The notes: generated by a model not told the origin, from the sequence alone. Shown: positions 20,906-32,580, numbered from the stretch's first letter. The stretch: DNA of 64,000 nucleotides from Ascarosepion bandense (GCA_037127315.1 JBBBDQ010001937.1:727216-791215); one strand, 5' to 3'. Numbers and translations are program-made.

Positions 20906-21978
20906 GCATAATTATATTCTACATACAACCACATGCCTATCAAGAAGACTCACGTTGCACCTACCTGTTTACAGCTCAATTAGAACTCATTTAGGCATAA
21001 AAAGAACATACCAAACTTTGTTTCCAACAGAGAATATTAGTATAATAGCCTTATTCACGTGTAAAAATATGAAAAATAATGGATGCTTTAATAATGAGAA
21101 AAGAAAAGGCTAACATTCTGTAAGGTCAACTATGAATACGGTCACATTGTTCTGAACATGTTTGAGAAATAGAACATTTTTATAACTCTAGGTACATACA
21201 TATAAAACTGATACATTCACTTAAAAATAAAAAAATAAGAAGCATCCTTAACGAATAGACAAAAACACTCATTTATATGAAATATTGCACAGTTTTTATC
21301 CACTTTATGTCCAGAGAAGAAAACACTTAAACGAACAGAAAAATTAAATGGAATATTTAATCAATGTACCTTGTCAGTTGTTTTTAACGAAACTGTTTTT
21401 GAAAATAAAACATAATAAAAAATGTAAATGCAAACTTTGCCTCTCTTGTTTCTTGAGTTTATTATTAACGGACCCTAAATTAAAAATTTCACCTACGGTT
21501 TTTTCTCCGACTACGATTTTAGTAAGCTAGTTCATTTTTAGACATCGGTATTAGCCTAACTAAATGATCTATTTTAATAAGTAAAAATATTCACACATCC
21601 GATTTACAAAAAACACAAACTTAAAGGAAAGAACGCTAAAAACTAATTCAAATAAAAAAAGAGCAGTTCTATATATGCACCTTTGAAGCCATTGTATCAT
21701 CATCAGCTGATTTTAGGAATCTAATAACTAATTCAAAGCCCAGTTCATAATATGCACCTGATGATTGCATAACGTATGAAACTCACATTCATGCCTGAAA
21801 AGTAGGAAAATATATTTATTAATATATATTTTTCTTCTGTTATACAGCATTGAGCATTCTTCTTTTCCCACCTAATTAATATTTGTATATTGATGTGTAT
21901 CTGAGCGTATACACACACACGAGCTCACATATATCAATAAATATACTTATTTACCTCGTTACCAATATATATATATAT
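20906..21978. other. AT-rich DNA, no gene recognised
   Basis: No family recognised except around 21690-21790. There a CTGATGA occurs once on each strand in a Penelope-tail-like setting (cctgatgattgcataacg, then tatgaaactc) without a convincing ribozyme fold. Confidence 0.4.
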
Positions 21979-22345
21979 ACTAGCAGTATAGCCCAGAGTT
22001 GCTCGGGTGCAATGAAAACTTTTATAAATATATATATAATCGATTTTCTGCACTATTGTAAGAACTTCAACCTTGAAACTTCTTAATATCGTTTCTTATG
22101 TTTTTGTCTATGAGTGTATCAAATTTGATTAAAATCGAACCACTCCTTCTATAACACGACTTTTTCGATTATCAATTTTCGTTATTTATCGGGGTACCTC
22201 GACACAAAACCTAGCTAAAAACACTCGCAGACGTTTATAGTACAACTGCGTAAATTTTCAAGAAAATCGGTTCAGCCGTTTTGGAGTCTATAGGTAACGG
22301 ACACACACACAGAGACAAAGTTTCATTCATAAATAATTTTATATA
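21979..22345 (+). repeat. Unclassified (TA)n-flanked repeat (family C), internally deleted
   Basis: Begins actagcagtatagcccagag, ends at ttcattcataaataatttta, and sits between TA tracts. Compared with the ~502-bp copies at 43539 and 47757 it lacks the part from about base 50 to 200. Confidence 0.8.
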
Positions 22346-22349
22346 TATA

Positions 22350-22440
22350 CTAGCAGTATAGCCCGGCGTTGCTCGGGTGTAATAAAAGCTTTAAAACTAA
22401 TCCACGGTTCTGTGCTGTCTGGTTTACACTCCATGTTTCA
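22350..22440 (+). repeat. Family C 5' fragment
   Basis: Starts actagcagtatagcccggcg and matches the first ~60 bp of family C, then diverges. It follows the previous copy directly across a short TA tract. Confidence 0.75.
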
Positions 22441-23760
22441 CTTACAGACGTTGGAGTCTCTATACATTTAACTTAGGAGACCATCTCTGTGCAAGCTGAG
22501 AGAATGTCTGTTAAGACTCCACATTATTCCCATCTAGTGCCTTCTCTTCCACCTCCCACATTTTGTGCCCTTGTCATATTTATCTTCAGTTTTAAAATTT
22601 TAAAATATTGAAGAATTAAAGAAAATCCCAGTTGAACCCTAATGAAAAACAGGATTGAAACCGGTCGGTAAGTTTTTTTTAATTTTTTTATTATTTTTGA
22701 TTTGTCATCATTTTTATGCCTGTAAGTATGAAATTTGCTTTGTTTCTTGCCGTCATATATTTTTGTACTGCAAATAATTTATATGGATATACATATATGT
22801 AGTGTAAGAATGTCACAGAACACGTAGATTTTAAACCCACTTTTTGGCTCCGGCCTTCGGGCTGGGGTCCAAAATGACCAAAGAAGACCGAACAAGACCA
22901 GTTTAAGTCCAGTTTAGACCGGTCTTTATAGGGAATGTTTTGGTGGATAGGGAATGTTTTGACCAGTACCTGGGCGTACGCGCTCAGGTTCCCCACATTA
23001 AAAAAAGACCTTGTGTCACACTCGCTCAAGTGGGGGAGAAGAGCAAATATCAGTTCAAGCATTTACTTTTATAAAAAGTGCTTGATTACAATATAAAGCT
23101 CTACTTTGTAACGACTAGAATCTGTAACTTGTTTAAAGACATCTGCCTTTTACATCTGAGTGAAAAGCTGCACATTCTAAGTTACCCTAAATATGGTGAA
23201 CTATTGAACCGTAGGGATGAATGAACAGTGTTATGTAAATATCAAAAACAGTTTTTGTTAAAGTTTAATCAATCAAAAGGTGTCAGTTATAGCTCTCATA
23301 TAAAAAAAATTCAACTTACAGTTAAACTTATTTACCTATTTGAAGTATTATGTGGTTCCACTAGATACCTTACTCAGATAAAATAATCATCTCTAAAAGT
23401 TAATTACTATCCATGTTTCATCCACAAAATAAAAAAAATGGATATTATATTAATAAAATAAAATAAATCCATGCAATACTAAAAGGTCACTCTATTTCAT
23501 CCACTCATAGATAGGAGTCAAATGAAAAAAATATCTACCCATTTAAAAAGCCTAAGGTCCCACTTTGCAATTTACCCAGACAAAACTAAAATTTGACCTG
23601 TCCAGAACTAAGCCACCTCTCCCACCTGTCCTAACCCAAATCTGTATCTATATGGTTACAAACTGCTGAAGGACCAGATTATACATGCTAAATACTCATC
23701 ACACACATCACTTACATATCCCATTCCCCAAAATAAATCGTTTCCACCATTTATTTTCAG
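22441..23760. other. No gene recognised
   Basis: Includes a 124-codon minus frame (22691-23062) without known motifs, a possible unknown repeat. There is also an aaaccggtcggtaagt block at ~22656 in a Penelope-tail-like context. Confidence 0.35.
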
Positions 23761-23870
23761 TTATAAATATCACCCGAAGAGGAGCAGTTCGGCTCCGAAA
23801 CATGAAGATTTTTGATACTATGCTTTTATAAATCAATGTAACAATTATTACTATATATATATATATATAT
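23761..23870 (+). mobile_element. Penelope-type 3' tail with stem-GAAAC motif and (TA)n
   Basis: cccgaagaggagcagttcgg followed by ctccgaaacatga forms a GGAGC/GCTCC hairpin flanked by GAAGA and GAAAC, a degenerate hammerhead layout. It runs into a (TA)n tract ~75 bp later, as in other Penelope-like tails here. Confidence 0.45.
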
Positions 23871-24055
23871 ACATGGTTAAATAAAATAAAGACAAGAGGA
23901 AAACTGTATTTTAAATCGCCTACGCGTTTCGTCCTGCAAAAGGCAAAAAGACGAAATGAGCTTTATTATAAATTACGTATCTATAAACAAACAGTGTTGG
24001 CAACTACAAAGACGCTCACAAATCATTTCAAAAGATTAATAGACTATTTTAGTTT

Positions 24056-24300
24056 TTAGAATTTCTTCATGCGTAGTGCAAAGTCACGAGATATTAAAAT
24101 GAAAGGAATTTAACCGTTGTCTTGAAATTTTTTTTATGTATGGTAGTCATCAGTTTGCGCCCCGGATTTTTCCCAATTTCACCTTATGGAAATTATACTA
24201 AAACAGTAATTATACATAGTGAAAAGTTCAAAGAAAATGGTTGAATTCACTTCATTTTAACATCTCGTGACTTTGCACGACATATGAAGGAATTCTAAAA
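24056..24300. repeat. Foldback (inverted repeat), ~58-bp arms
   Basis: 24056-24114 is the inverted partner of 24241-24300; both contain gtgcaaagtcacgagat in opposite orientation. The arms are about 85% identical, with a ~125-bp spacer holding tttgcgccccggatttttcc. Confidence 0.8.
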
Positions 24301-24982
24301 CAGATTAACATACATATAAAAAAAATTATTTAACCATCCTGTCCTTAATCTCAGATCAAATCTGATTAGATTTTTACATATATATATATATATATATTTG
24401 TGCAACAGTGTCCTACTTGAAGTGAAGCATGGCATTAATGATTTTAATCCTGTGAATCGGGTGCTAATCCCATCAAAGTGTGAATTCACAATAACAACAA
24501 GTTAGAGAACAATAATCCGGATCGCCATTCCAAACAGGGATTAATCTGCCATTAATCTGCCCATTTCGAAACAAAGAAATTAATCTGCCCATCATTTGGA
24601 TTTTTCAGTTTCCATCAATGAACGGAAAAAGAACAGAAAAAAAAAACATATTTCGAAACAAAGAAATATCATGGCATTTAAATAAAAGTGTAAAGCATTT
24701 TTTCTGGCTCCGTTGTCAATTGATTTAAGATAGATTGCCAGAAGACAATTGAACCGGATTATCATGATGGTAATTTATTTAAGGCAAAATCTCGAGGCTT
24801 TGTCATTTAGAAAAGACGGAACTGTAAAACAATAGGGAATGTCATGACATTAAATGGTAAAAATGGAAGGGGCATGATGTTCGTAGCGAGTTCAGTGGAC
24901 GTTATTACCAAACTTTTAATTGATTTCTAAGTAATGTGAATAATAATATAGAGGCAATTTCTGGATTATTATATTCGCATTC
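24301..24982. other. No gene recognised
   Basis: AT-rich; a short (TA)n at 24381-24400 and a repeated atttcgaaacaaagaaat at ~24564 and ~24651. Confidence 0.4.
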
Positions 24983-25041
<59 letters not shown>

Positions 25042-25058
25042 ATTCATTATAGATCAAA

Positions 25059-25131
<73 letters not shown>

Positions 25132-25248
25132 TCTAATTCATTATAGATCAAAATCTATCTATCTATCTATCTATCTATCTAATTTATTATAGATCACAAT
25201 CTATCTATCCATCTATATATCTATCTAACTAATTCATTATAGATCACA

Positions 25249-25296
<48 letters not shown>

Positions 25297-25314
25297 CATT
25301 CGTGACAGAACACA

Positions 25315-25363
<49 letters not shown>

Positions 25364-25380
25364 ATTCATTATAGATCAAA

Positions 25381-25442
<62 letters not shown>
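24983..25442. repeat. (CTAT)n array with conserved spacer
   Basis: About 460 bp of CTAT repeats divided by a spacer aattcattatagatcaaaat (variants with cac) at least six times. As in the GATA array at 16.8 kb, the spacer is duplicated along with the repeats. Confidence 0.97.
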
Positions 25443-25472
25443 ATTATTAATTTAGAACATCGACAAACTACA

Positions 25473-25534
25473 AACTACTACAAAACTGTACATTTTGTTT
25501 CTACATTAAAAGACCAATGTCTCATCTGGTAGTT
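25473..25534 (-). ncRNA. Hammerhead ribozyme-like sequence, type I layout
   Basis: On the minus strand, in order: helix I strand AACTAC; core CAGATGA (canonical CTGATGA with one change); helix II GACATT… paired with …AATGT; GAAA; helix III ACAAAA, loop, TTTTGT; a cleavage-site A; helix I partner GTAGTT. Helix I is 6/6 paired and helix III 6/6, and the A15.1-U16.1 pair and H17 (A) are in place. The core U-to-A change and a broken closing pair of helix II probably weaken this copy. Confidence 0.6.
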
Positions 25535-25544
25535 ACCATCTTTA

Positions 25545-25612
25545 TTAGCTACCTGATGCGAAATTATTTTTTCAATATCGAAACAAAATGTACAATTATT
25601 TTGTAGATTGTA
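25545..25612 (+). ncRNA. Hammerhead-like sequence, degraded partner
   Basis: GCTAC, then CTGATGC (last core A changed), a poor helix II, GAAAC and helix III ACAAAA/TTTTGT with a following A. The expected GTAG of helix I is deleted. Inverted copy of the element at 25473-25534. Confidence 0.45.
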
Positions 25613-25709
25613 ATTTGTACATGTTCGAAAGTAATAATTAGTCATAAATATTCATTGTTATATTTTATATTGTGCACTGTTTAAAATTAATGCTTTGAAT
25701 GTTGCAATT

Positions 25710-25711
<2 letters not shown>

Positions 25712-25767
<56 letters not shown>
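25712..25767. repeat. (TA)n microsatellite
   Basis: About 28 TA units, directly after the ribozyme-bearing foldback region. Confidence 0.97.
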
Positions 25768-25768
<1 letters not shown>

Positions 25769-26601
25769 CTTCTTTAATCTGAAGTGGAAGAGTAGGAAGG
25801 TAAATTCCAAGAACGTAATCCTAATCAATATCAAAAATGTTTAATATTAAGAAGTGATGCAGACAGAGAGCTCAATGTATTAAGAATACAGAGCCAATAT
25901 AAATTCGAGAAAATTTTCAAAATTCAAAGGTGTCGCAGGTACATTTCGACATAGGATCTCTAATAGAAACTCTACGTCACGTCAGCGACATTGTTTTTCC
26001 AAATGGCGAAGGCCCTGAATTAGAGTGTGGAAGAGTTTTAGGTTAACAACGGTCACAAAGTGGAAAAGGACAGAGATGGTAGTCGTGGGGGTTACAGGGT
26101 ATTGAAATGGTATATTTAGGAAGGGGAGGAATAGGAGTTCATATTTTATAAAGATAGACAACTAAATAGGTTAAATTACTTTTTAAAGTTAAGATTTTTG
26201 GCTGTTTGAAAAGGTGTATTTAGGCGAGAAGGAATGGGTTTCAATATAAGATTTTAAAAATTTTTATTTAAGTTTATTTTATTAAACCTTTTAGGTAGAA
26301 GCGAGTTAAATGCCAATTACAGGAAGTTATCAGTTTAAAAATTATTAGAGAAAAAATATTAGAGAAAAAACAATATATATATATATATATACATACATAT
26401 ATGTGTTAACCAAGGAAAAAGGGGTTTAGTAAAAGAATCCATATTTTCTAAAGATAGGCAATTAAAGGAGCTTGGGATAGGAAGGTAGGGGGGTTAAAAT
26501 ACTTTTTAAGGTTAACGTTAGGGTAAAATTAAGATTAAAATTGAATCCATTTAATTTATATTCTAACATCTAGCAAACGGGGATCTAAATTCTAAATTTA
26601 A

Positions 26602-26602
<1 letters not shown>
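25768..26602. other. Unclassified repeats, no gene
   Basis: The start (gaaggtaaattcc, gagagctca) is a diverged relative of the foldback unit at 36.7 and 39.7 kb. Two further stretches (26100-26330 and 26400-26560) resemble each other (ctaaagataggcaattaaa, ttactttttaa…gttaa). Confidence 0.4.

Positions 26603-26643
<41 letters not shown>
26603..26643. repeat. (TA)n microsatellite
   Basis: About 20 TA units abutting a minimal hammerhead motif. Confidence 0.97.
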
Positions 26644-26646
<3 letters not shown>

Positions 26647-26648
26647 AT

Positions 26649-26684
26649 CCACATAGAAGCCTGTTTCGCAGCTCATCAGTGTGG
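26649..26684 (-). ncRNA. Minimal hammerhead ribozyme-like motif
   Basis: Minus strand: helix I CCACA, core CTGATGA, one-pair helix II (G-CTG-C), GAAA, a short weak helix III region ending in TA, then helix I partner TGTGG. All core bases (CUGAUGA, GAAA) are canonical, but helix III pairs poorly. Minimal hammerheads of this type are known from Penelope-like element terminal repeats. It lies 5 bp from a (TA)n tract, as those terminal repeats do elsewhere in this window. Confidence 0.6.
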
Positions 26685-26811
26685 CTAGACACATTCACTT
26701 GCTTCTGGCCGGGATCGAAACTCGACAGATTAAAGGGTGAGATGAAAACTATTTTTCTCTAAAGCAGATAATGACCACAACAAATACAAGTAAGAACATT
26801 CTTCTTCTTCT

Positions 26812-28044
26812 TCTATGTGCCCTGTCCCTTTAGGACGTAAGCGATCATGGCTTTCTACGTCTCCCTTTCCCCGGTAGCTCTTAGTACGCCTTCTCCTTTT
26901 ACACCATGCAACCCTCGTTTCATCATCCAACTGATTAGGTTCTTCAAATATATTATCCATTGCTTTCCCCAGTCTCTTTTTCCCTCTATCTGGCCTGTTA
27001 GTAACAGGTTCTCCAAGCCCACCTTCCCCATTGCATGTCCCAGAAAGCTTAACTGTCTCTTCCTGATGCTCAGTATTAATTTCCTTTTTATTTCTATCAT
27101 TTCTAGGACCTCATCATTGCTCCCATGCTCGATCCATGATATCCGCAGCATCCTTCTGTAGAACCAGATTTCAGTTGCTTCAATTTTGTCTTTCATCTTT
27201 GATGATATTGTCCAACATTCACTGCCATATTGAAGAACTGACAACACATAGCAATCCAGTACTGTCTTCCTTGTTTCTAGCGAAATTGTCCTGTTTCTTA
27301 ATTCGTTACTCAACTTCTGGAATGCTTTCTTCGCCATACTAATTCGCCTTCGGATCTCTGTGTCACACTTTCTGTCTTCGGTTATATCACTTTCCAGTTA
27401 TTTAAATTTTTGAATCTGCTTGATTATAATATCCCCGATCTGTATTTGGCATATTGGGCTACTCTTTTTGGTGATGACTGAGCATTCGGTTTTCTTGCAG
27501 TTTATTTGTAGTCCTTTTTTATCACTCTCTTCAGCTACCTTCTGTAGGAGGACTTGTAGTTTCCTTTCTGTGTCTGCTATCAGCACTATATCATCTGTGT
27601 AGCTTATGTTGTTCAAACTGTGGTCTCTGATTACAAATCCTGGCATAGCATCTAGGGTCCTCAAAATATTCTCGCTGTACAAGTTGAACAGATCCGGTGA
27701 AAAGACACACCCTTGTCTTATGCTCCTTTCCAACTTTGTATATCTGCTGAATTCGTTACCTGCCCGTATACAAGCGGTTTGCAGCCAGTAAAGATTCTTG
27801 ATTATTCTCAAGTCTTTCCCAAACATGTCAAGGCTTCCGAGCATCTCCATTAATTTTTATGGCGTATTTTGTCAAACGCCTTTGCATAATCAATAAAGCA
27901 CAGGTATAAATCCTTCTTCGTTTGTATTGCCAGTTGCTTTGTTTCCATTCAGTTTGTCTACTGCATATTTGACTTCACACATTAATATTTCCGGTTCGTT
28001 CTCATCTTTGCGTATTATTGGTTGCTCTCTCTTGTCTTGCCTAG

Positions 28045-28084
<40 letters not shown>

Positions 28085-28615
28085 TTTCCATAGTTGCAGT
28101 ATTTCTTCTTTCTCCAAAATGATCGTTCTACATTTTCATCTTATTTTATTGTGTAGTTCCCTGTAGTCCATTCCATGTCTTGATATAATTTTTTGCCTCC
28201 TTTGCATCATTTCATTCTATGACTATGCCGTCTGGTCCCGCTGCTTTGTTTCTATTCAGTTTGGCTACTGCTGATTCCACTTCAGACTTTAATATTTCCG
28301 GTCCGTCCTCACCTTTGCGTATTATTGGTTGTTCTCTCTTGTCGTGGAAAAGACATTTTATATATTCTTCTCATCGTTGGAGTATTTCCTCTTTCTCCAA
28401 AATGATTGTTCCATCCTTAGATTTTATACATCCTGTTGAAGAGCAGGTTTTTTGTCCTCTCAGTTCTTTTATTTCCTTATGCATGTCTGCTTTATTATTC
28501 CTGCTCAATCTCTCTACTTCTGCACATTTGTCATTGAGCCATTTCTCTTTAGCCTGTTTGCATTTTCTTCTTATTTCCTTGTGTAGTTCCCTGTACTCAG
28601 ATGTAAATAAAAAAA
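26812..28615 (-). mobile_element. RTE-like LINE (family B), longest copy
   Basis: Minus-strand order: linker region with EYRELHKEIRRKCKQAKEKW (28371-28628), an EPEILMCEVKYAVDKLNGNK segment (27890-28117), RT domain (27398-27850), then the C-terminal block SETRKTVLDCYVLSVLQYGS through GKQWIIYLKNLISWM (26855-27337), and 3' end gggacagggcacat plus (GAA)n at 26804. A partial second copy of the linker (28080-28420) and a (TA)n insertion at 28052-28081 interrupt it. The endonuclease is missing. Several frameshifts are present. Confidence 0.85.
27398..27850 (-). pseudogene. Family B reverse transcriptase core
   Basis: 150 codons open. RQGCVFSPDLFNLYSENILR is the RT region before the catalytic loop. 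SYTDDIVLIADTERKLQVLL carries the catalytic motif as YTDD (usual YADD). DKKGLQINCKKTEC is the conserved block after it. The palm Asp upstream (expected near FDKIRH, visible as caaacgcctttgcataatca) is in another frame just beyond the N-terminus. Inactive as it stands because the protein is split. Confidence 0.85.
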
Positions 28616-28734
28616 ACAACAAAAACACTACCTTTTGATGAACAACTAATGCCCTTCGAAAAGGTCTTATTCTCTATTGTCCATAAAATAAAGTTTGTGA
28701 GCAACACGAATGAATTACAACCGAATCTAAAAAA

Positions 28735-29884
28735 GACATGATTATTATTAACAATTTCGATAAACCTGTTATCTACTCTAACAAATCAAATAACAACTGT
28801 TACCTCGATTTGGATGCATACAATGAAGTCATCCCTAGAGAAGTTCATAAAATCTATAAAAACACATAGCAACTGATAAAACTCTATCAACAAGGCAGCT
28901 ATAGAATAGCTATCGAACTTAAAATAGACGACAGAATTCAAATCTTGCACAAACAACAAGTTTTCATCTCTGTTAAAGATAATAAAGGTAACTATTTTAA
29001 CAACCCGCAAGAGCGTTTACTTCTAAAATCTACATCGGCAACATTAGTAAAGTCCTCCTAGAAAGAGCGTGTAAGACTACTAAATATGCCTTGAATTTGA
29101 ACCAAACGTGTAACACTGTTGAATCTATTGAATGGTTCACCAGTATACTTAATAAAAATGAATGCACGTTCATACAATTTGATATTTGCGATATTTACCT
29201 TATCACTGTCGATCTAGTAACAGGCGACTTAGACTTAGCTAACAATTACTGCCCAGTCAGCGACAAGACTTGAATATCATCAAGCAAGCACAAAAATCCA
29301 TTCTATGTCACTATAGCTTATGGACCAAAAAAGACAAACCAGATTTTGTTACTGCTGTGGGTGCGTACGATTCAGACGAGGCCTGTGAATTGGTCGGTAT
29401 TTTGTTATTATCTACATTAACGTATCTCTTAAAAAAAAAACAAAAAAAAAACACTGGATTATCCTGAGACGACGGATTAATCTTTCTAAGAAATACAAGC
29501 CCACAACAAAACGACCGAATAAGAAAAAAACCTGATAAAATTCTTCAAAGACCACAAACTCAAAATCACTACCATCACTAACTCTAAATTGATCAGCTTG
29601 TTTGACGTAACATTGACCTTAATAATAGAATATACAAACAATATACTAAGGATTTTCACAATTACTAATACGTCCACGTGAACTCTAATCATCACCCTAA
29701 AATACTAAACAATTTATATTACTCCATCCAGCTTAAATAATCTTTTAACTCCAGTATTAAGGCTATTTTTGATAACTGTAAAATTAAATATATGAATGCC
29801 CTAACTAAAAGTAACCACAATGTTAGTTTAGAATACTTTGATAAAAGTAATGAAGCCAGACACTTACCAAAATAATGTAGACTA
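28735..29884 (+). pseudogene. Penelope-type reverse transcriptase relic, part 1
   Basis: Frame pieces in order: NNCYLDLDAYNEVIPREVHK, RIQILHKQQVFISVKDNKGN, a LNLNQTCNTVESIEWF stretch, NECTFIQFDICDIY (the first catalytic Asp region), LDLANNYCPVSDK, GAYDSDEACELVGILLL and FKDHKLKITTITN. This is the same RT family as 19.5-20.2 kb (GAYD…ELVG). Many stops. A LINE tail at 29885-30067 separates it from part 2. Confidence 0.65.
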
Positions 29885-30067
29885 AACTATCGCCCGGTTC
29901 ACACTCCACTCACGTCTATTGAACAGGTGAAGAGGCTCATCCCTTGTTTCCTGTTTAGGATGCGGTTTCGGGTTTTTCTCTTTTCTAATCTTCTCACTCT
30001 TATGTAGCCCCCTGCACATCAGTGGAGTTACCGCCTTGCTTGGGGTGATATGATTAAAAAAAAAAAG
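29885..30067 (+). mobile_element. Family A LINE 3' tail inserted in Penelope-type relic
   Basis: Single copy of the ~180-bp tail seen in triplicate at 1335: cgcccggttcacactccact at its start and cttggggtgatatgattaaa plus an A run at its end. The coding match of the surrounding relic stops before it and resumes after it, so it is an insertion. Confidence 0.8.
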
Positions 30068-30700
30068 ATCTATGGTTCAATCTAATTTTGAGCATTCAAG
30101 TTGAAACCAAATCAACCATTCAACCATTCCCTACACTAAAAAAGATTTTTAATAAAAACAATGTGAAAATTAGTTATAGTTACGGAAAAGTCTTTGCTAA
30201 ACATATCTCGCTGTATAAAAGTAGGTTATTAAATCAAACATGCCCTGCCTACTGAATAAATTTTCTAATATTTACAGTAACTCGACCATAAATTGTTGTA
30301 ATTGCCGAAAAAACACAACCTGCCCACATAGCGGTCGGTGTCTGATCAAATGAAATACTACTAAGTAAGTATCCAATCGGACGGCGACTGCAGCTTCTAC
30401 TTTAGATTAACGGAAACCAAGTTTCAATAAACATAAACTGAATTTAAATAATATTAAATACGAGAATAGTACTGTCCCCTCCAGCTATTTTGGTTTTTCA
30501 AAAATAACATCAAAACCCAACTATTGCTTGGCAAATCATCGTGAAAACTAAATCTTACAACAGAACAGGAAATTAATGTAGCTTATGCCTCCCTGAAAAG
30601 TTTATTACACTAAAACACATTAATAACTGTAAAGCATTAAACAGAAGAAGGGAATTGATGACAATATGCAGACATAAAAATAAATCTTTAAATACTTAGA
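30068..30700 (+). pseudogene. Penelope-type relic, part 2 (C-terminal, cysteine-rich region)
   Basis: Continues part 1: IPYTKKDF…NNVKISYSYGK (cf. KIFNKNNVKISYSC in relatives), INCCNCRKNTTCPHSGRCLI (a Cys-rich motif before the GIY-YIG domain), and a CKALNRRRELMTICRHKNKS end. Frames shift repeatedly. The GIY-YIG motif itself is decayed. Confidence 0.6.
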
Positions 30701-30796
30701 TCATAACTAAACAATATATTCCCCCATCATAGCGTTGTTTTTCTTTTTGCATGTGATACCCCGTTCCTTTTTGCATGTGATACACGAGGATGTGCG

Positions 30797-31072
30797 TTGT
30801 GGTGCATTGGATATCGGCTCGGAACGACAAATCGGGGAGCCGAGTTCGAATTCCAGCTGAATTCATTGTATTCACTTACGCGTAAATACTCTTGAGAAAG
30901 GTATTAATCCGTCTATTCCTTCCAGTTATGGGTTAAATAACAGGATAGATTGGGTTCTATAGCCTTGGTCGGCAACCAGTCTACCGTAGAAAGCAATGAC
31001 AACCTACTGCGGGATAATCTTCTGCCCAGTCAGTCATATCTCGAAAGATGGCACTTTAACTGACTGACCCCA
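30797..31072 (+). mobile_element. tRNA-derived SINE
   Basis: Head tggtgcattggatatcggct and ccgagttcgaattccagctg (A- and B-box-like), body with aagcaatgacaacctactgc, and 3' end with gatggcactttaactgactg. Same family as 12.8 kb, one body unit. Confidence 0.8.
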
Positions 31073-31309
31073 TTCCTCTACAATTTTTTGGTTTGAAGAT
31101 TACTTAAACTTTATCTAAACTAGTACATAATATTATACATATATGTACGTATGTATGTATATATGTATATATATTACACATGTCAAATTAAATAAATTGT
31201 TAACATTGTGTCTGTTGATATTTAATAAAAACCCGTTCATACTCACGGATAATCATCGCGTATTATAATTGATAGAAATGTGCTGTAACGTTGACAGATG
31301 ATTTTATAA

Positions 31310-32580
31310 TTCATTAGTCGGTGTTCGCAAATACTTTCAATCTTCTTCCGAGATCATCTTCTGGGGTGTGTGTTGTGGTAAAAAAAATAACCGCAAAACT
31401 GTGTTGCTAAAAATTACTGTAAATTTTCTTCTTGCTTCAAATATAACGGTTCACAAATTGCTTAGCATTTATTAGAATGTGAAAATTATCCAAAATGGAA
31501 TTTATTTCATGTTGTAATGTCATGGTAATGCACATGTTAAAACACGAAAAAAAAACCGTTCGTTTTATAAACATTTGAGACCATTACTACAGTATTCAAA
31601 GCTGTTTCTATTAAATGACGGCTTAGTTTTTTTTATGAATATTGCCTCGAGGATCTGTAGTTTGCTTTTGTTGTTTTCTTGGTGTAGGATAATTGTGTTA
31701 TCGATATTTTTTTTATATTGTGAATGTAAATAGGAATTTTGTTGTAGATGTTTAGAAATGAACTAACGGCCAAACATGTGTAATGTATGACTCATTGTTA
31801 ATGTAGTTGTTGTAAATCCAACATATATAGTTGTTTTTTTTGACGGAGATACATTTACCCAATTGACATTTGTATAGATATGTAATGTTCGTTTTACGTA
31901 ACGCATAAGTTGTGGAGAAGGTATGGCGGATAATTAAATTAAGAATATTGTAATTTTTATAATATATTTTTAATTGTAACTTTTTATTAGGATCGACTGG
32001 ATATATATGAGTACGAATGTTATTTTTATGATTTTTTCATCCTGTTATCGTGCATCTGGTTGCAATAAAAGATTTTGATATGCTTAGAGTCTCTTGTGGA
32101 AGTACCGTATTCTGTTTGATGTGTGTTGAAATTTTTGAAATATCGTCTTATTTGTTTATCTGCAATGTGGTTTGGGAAGTCATTATTAATGAAAGTCTGC
32201 TTAATATTTTTTTAGCTCAGAGTAAAATATCTTTTCTGAGAAGGAGCTTATTTCTGCTCGTTTAATTAAATGTGTATAAGTGCTATTTTGTAGTAGTTGG
32301 CCATTCACTCTTATAGTTGAAAATGCTACAGTTTCTACTGGTTGTTTTTTTTTTTTATATGGGGAGGTATTAAATGTGTTTTTGTTTGTGCATGTCAAGG
32401 AAAAGAATTTTGGTATCACACCTCACAGTACGGTTAGACATCCGATTGATTTTAGCCAGGATTGAAACCTGCAAGAGTCGCAAATATGGACGTTCGGTAG
32501 GAGACAGATTTTCAGTGTGTGATATACCATGTAGATTTTCTTTTCTTCCCTGTTACCCTGTGGACACATGCTAGTAACTA
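31310..32580 (-). pseudogene. Penelope-like element fragment with GIY-YIG relic
   Basis: Minus-strand pieces in order: AEISSFSEKIFYSELKK, YPVDPNKKLQLKIYYKNYN, ALRKTNITYLYKCQLGKC and NNYVGFTTTTLTMSHTLHM. The last two form a GIY-YIG-type motif (Y-x-C … Y-x-G-F-T). The arrangement parallels the better preserved copy at 10.6-11.4 kb (KIYYKKF-like stretch before VVYQFTC). Two or more frameshifts. Confidence 0.6.

Larger units (their letters stand above)
25449..25650. repeat. Foldback carrying two opposed hammerhead-like sequences
   Basis: The left arm (25449-25537) and right arm (25550-25650) are inverted copies of one ~90-bp unit that includes acaaaatgtaca. Each arm contains a hammerhead-like core reading outward. 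A 56-bp (TA)n tract follows at 25712. Confidence 0.75.

Noticed and set aside
21756..21790. CTGATGA…GAAAC as another hammerhead
   Set aside because: No helix II can be drawn that leaves the required G of GAAA unpaired, and helix I is absent.
22691..23062. 124-codon minus-strand frame (MLELIFALLPHLSECD…)
   Set aside because: No recognised motif, no splice signals, and located among Penelope-tail-like repeats; kept only as unclassified sequence.
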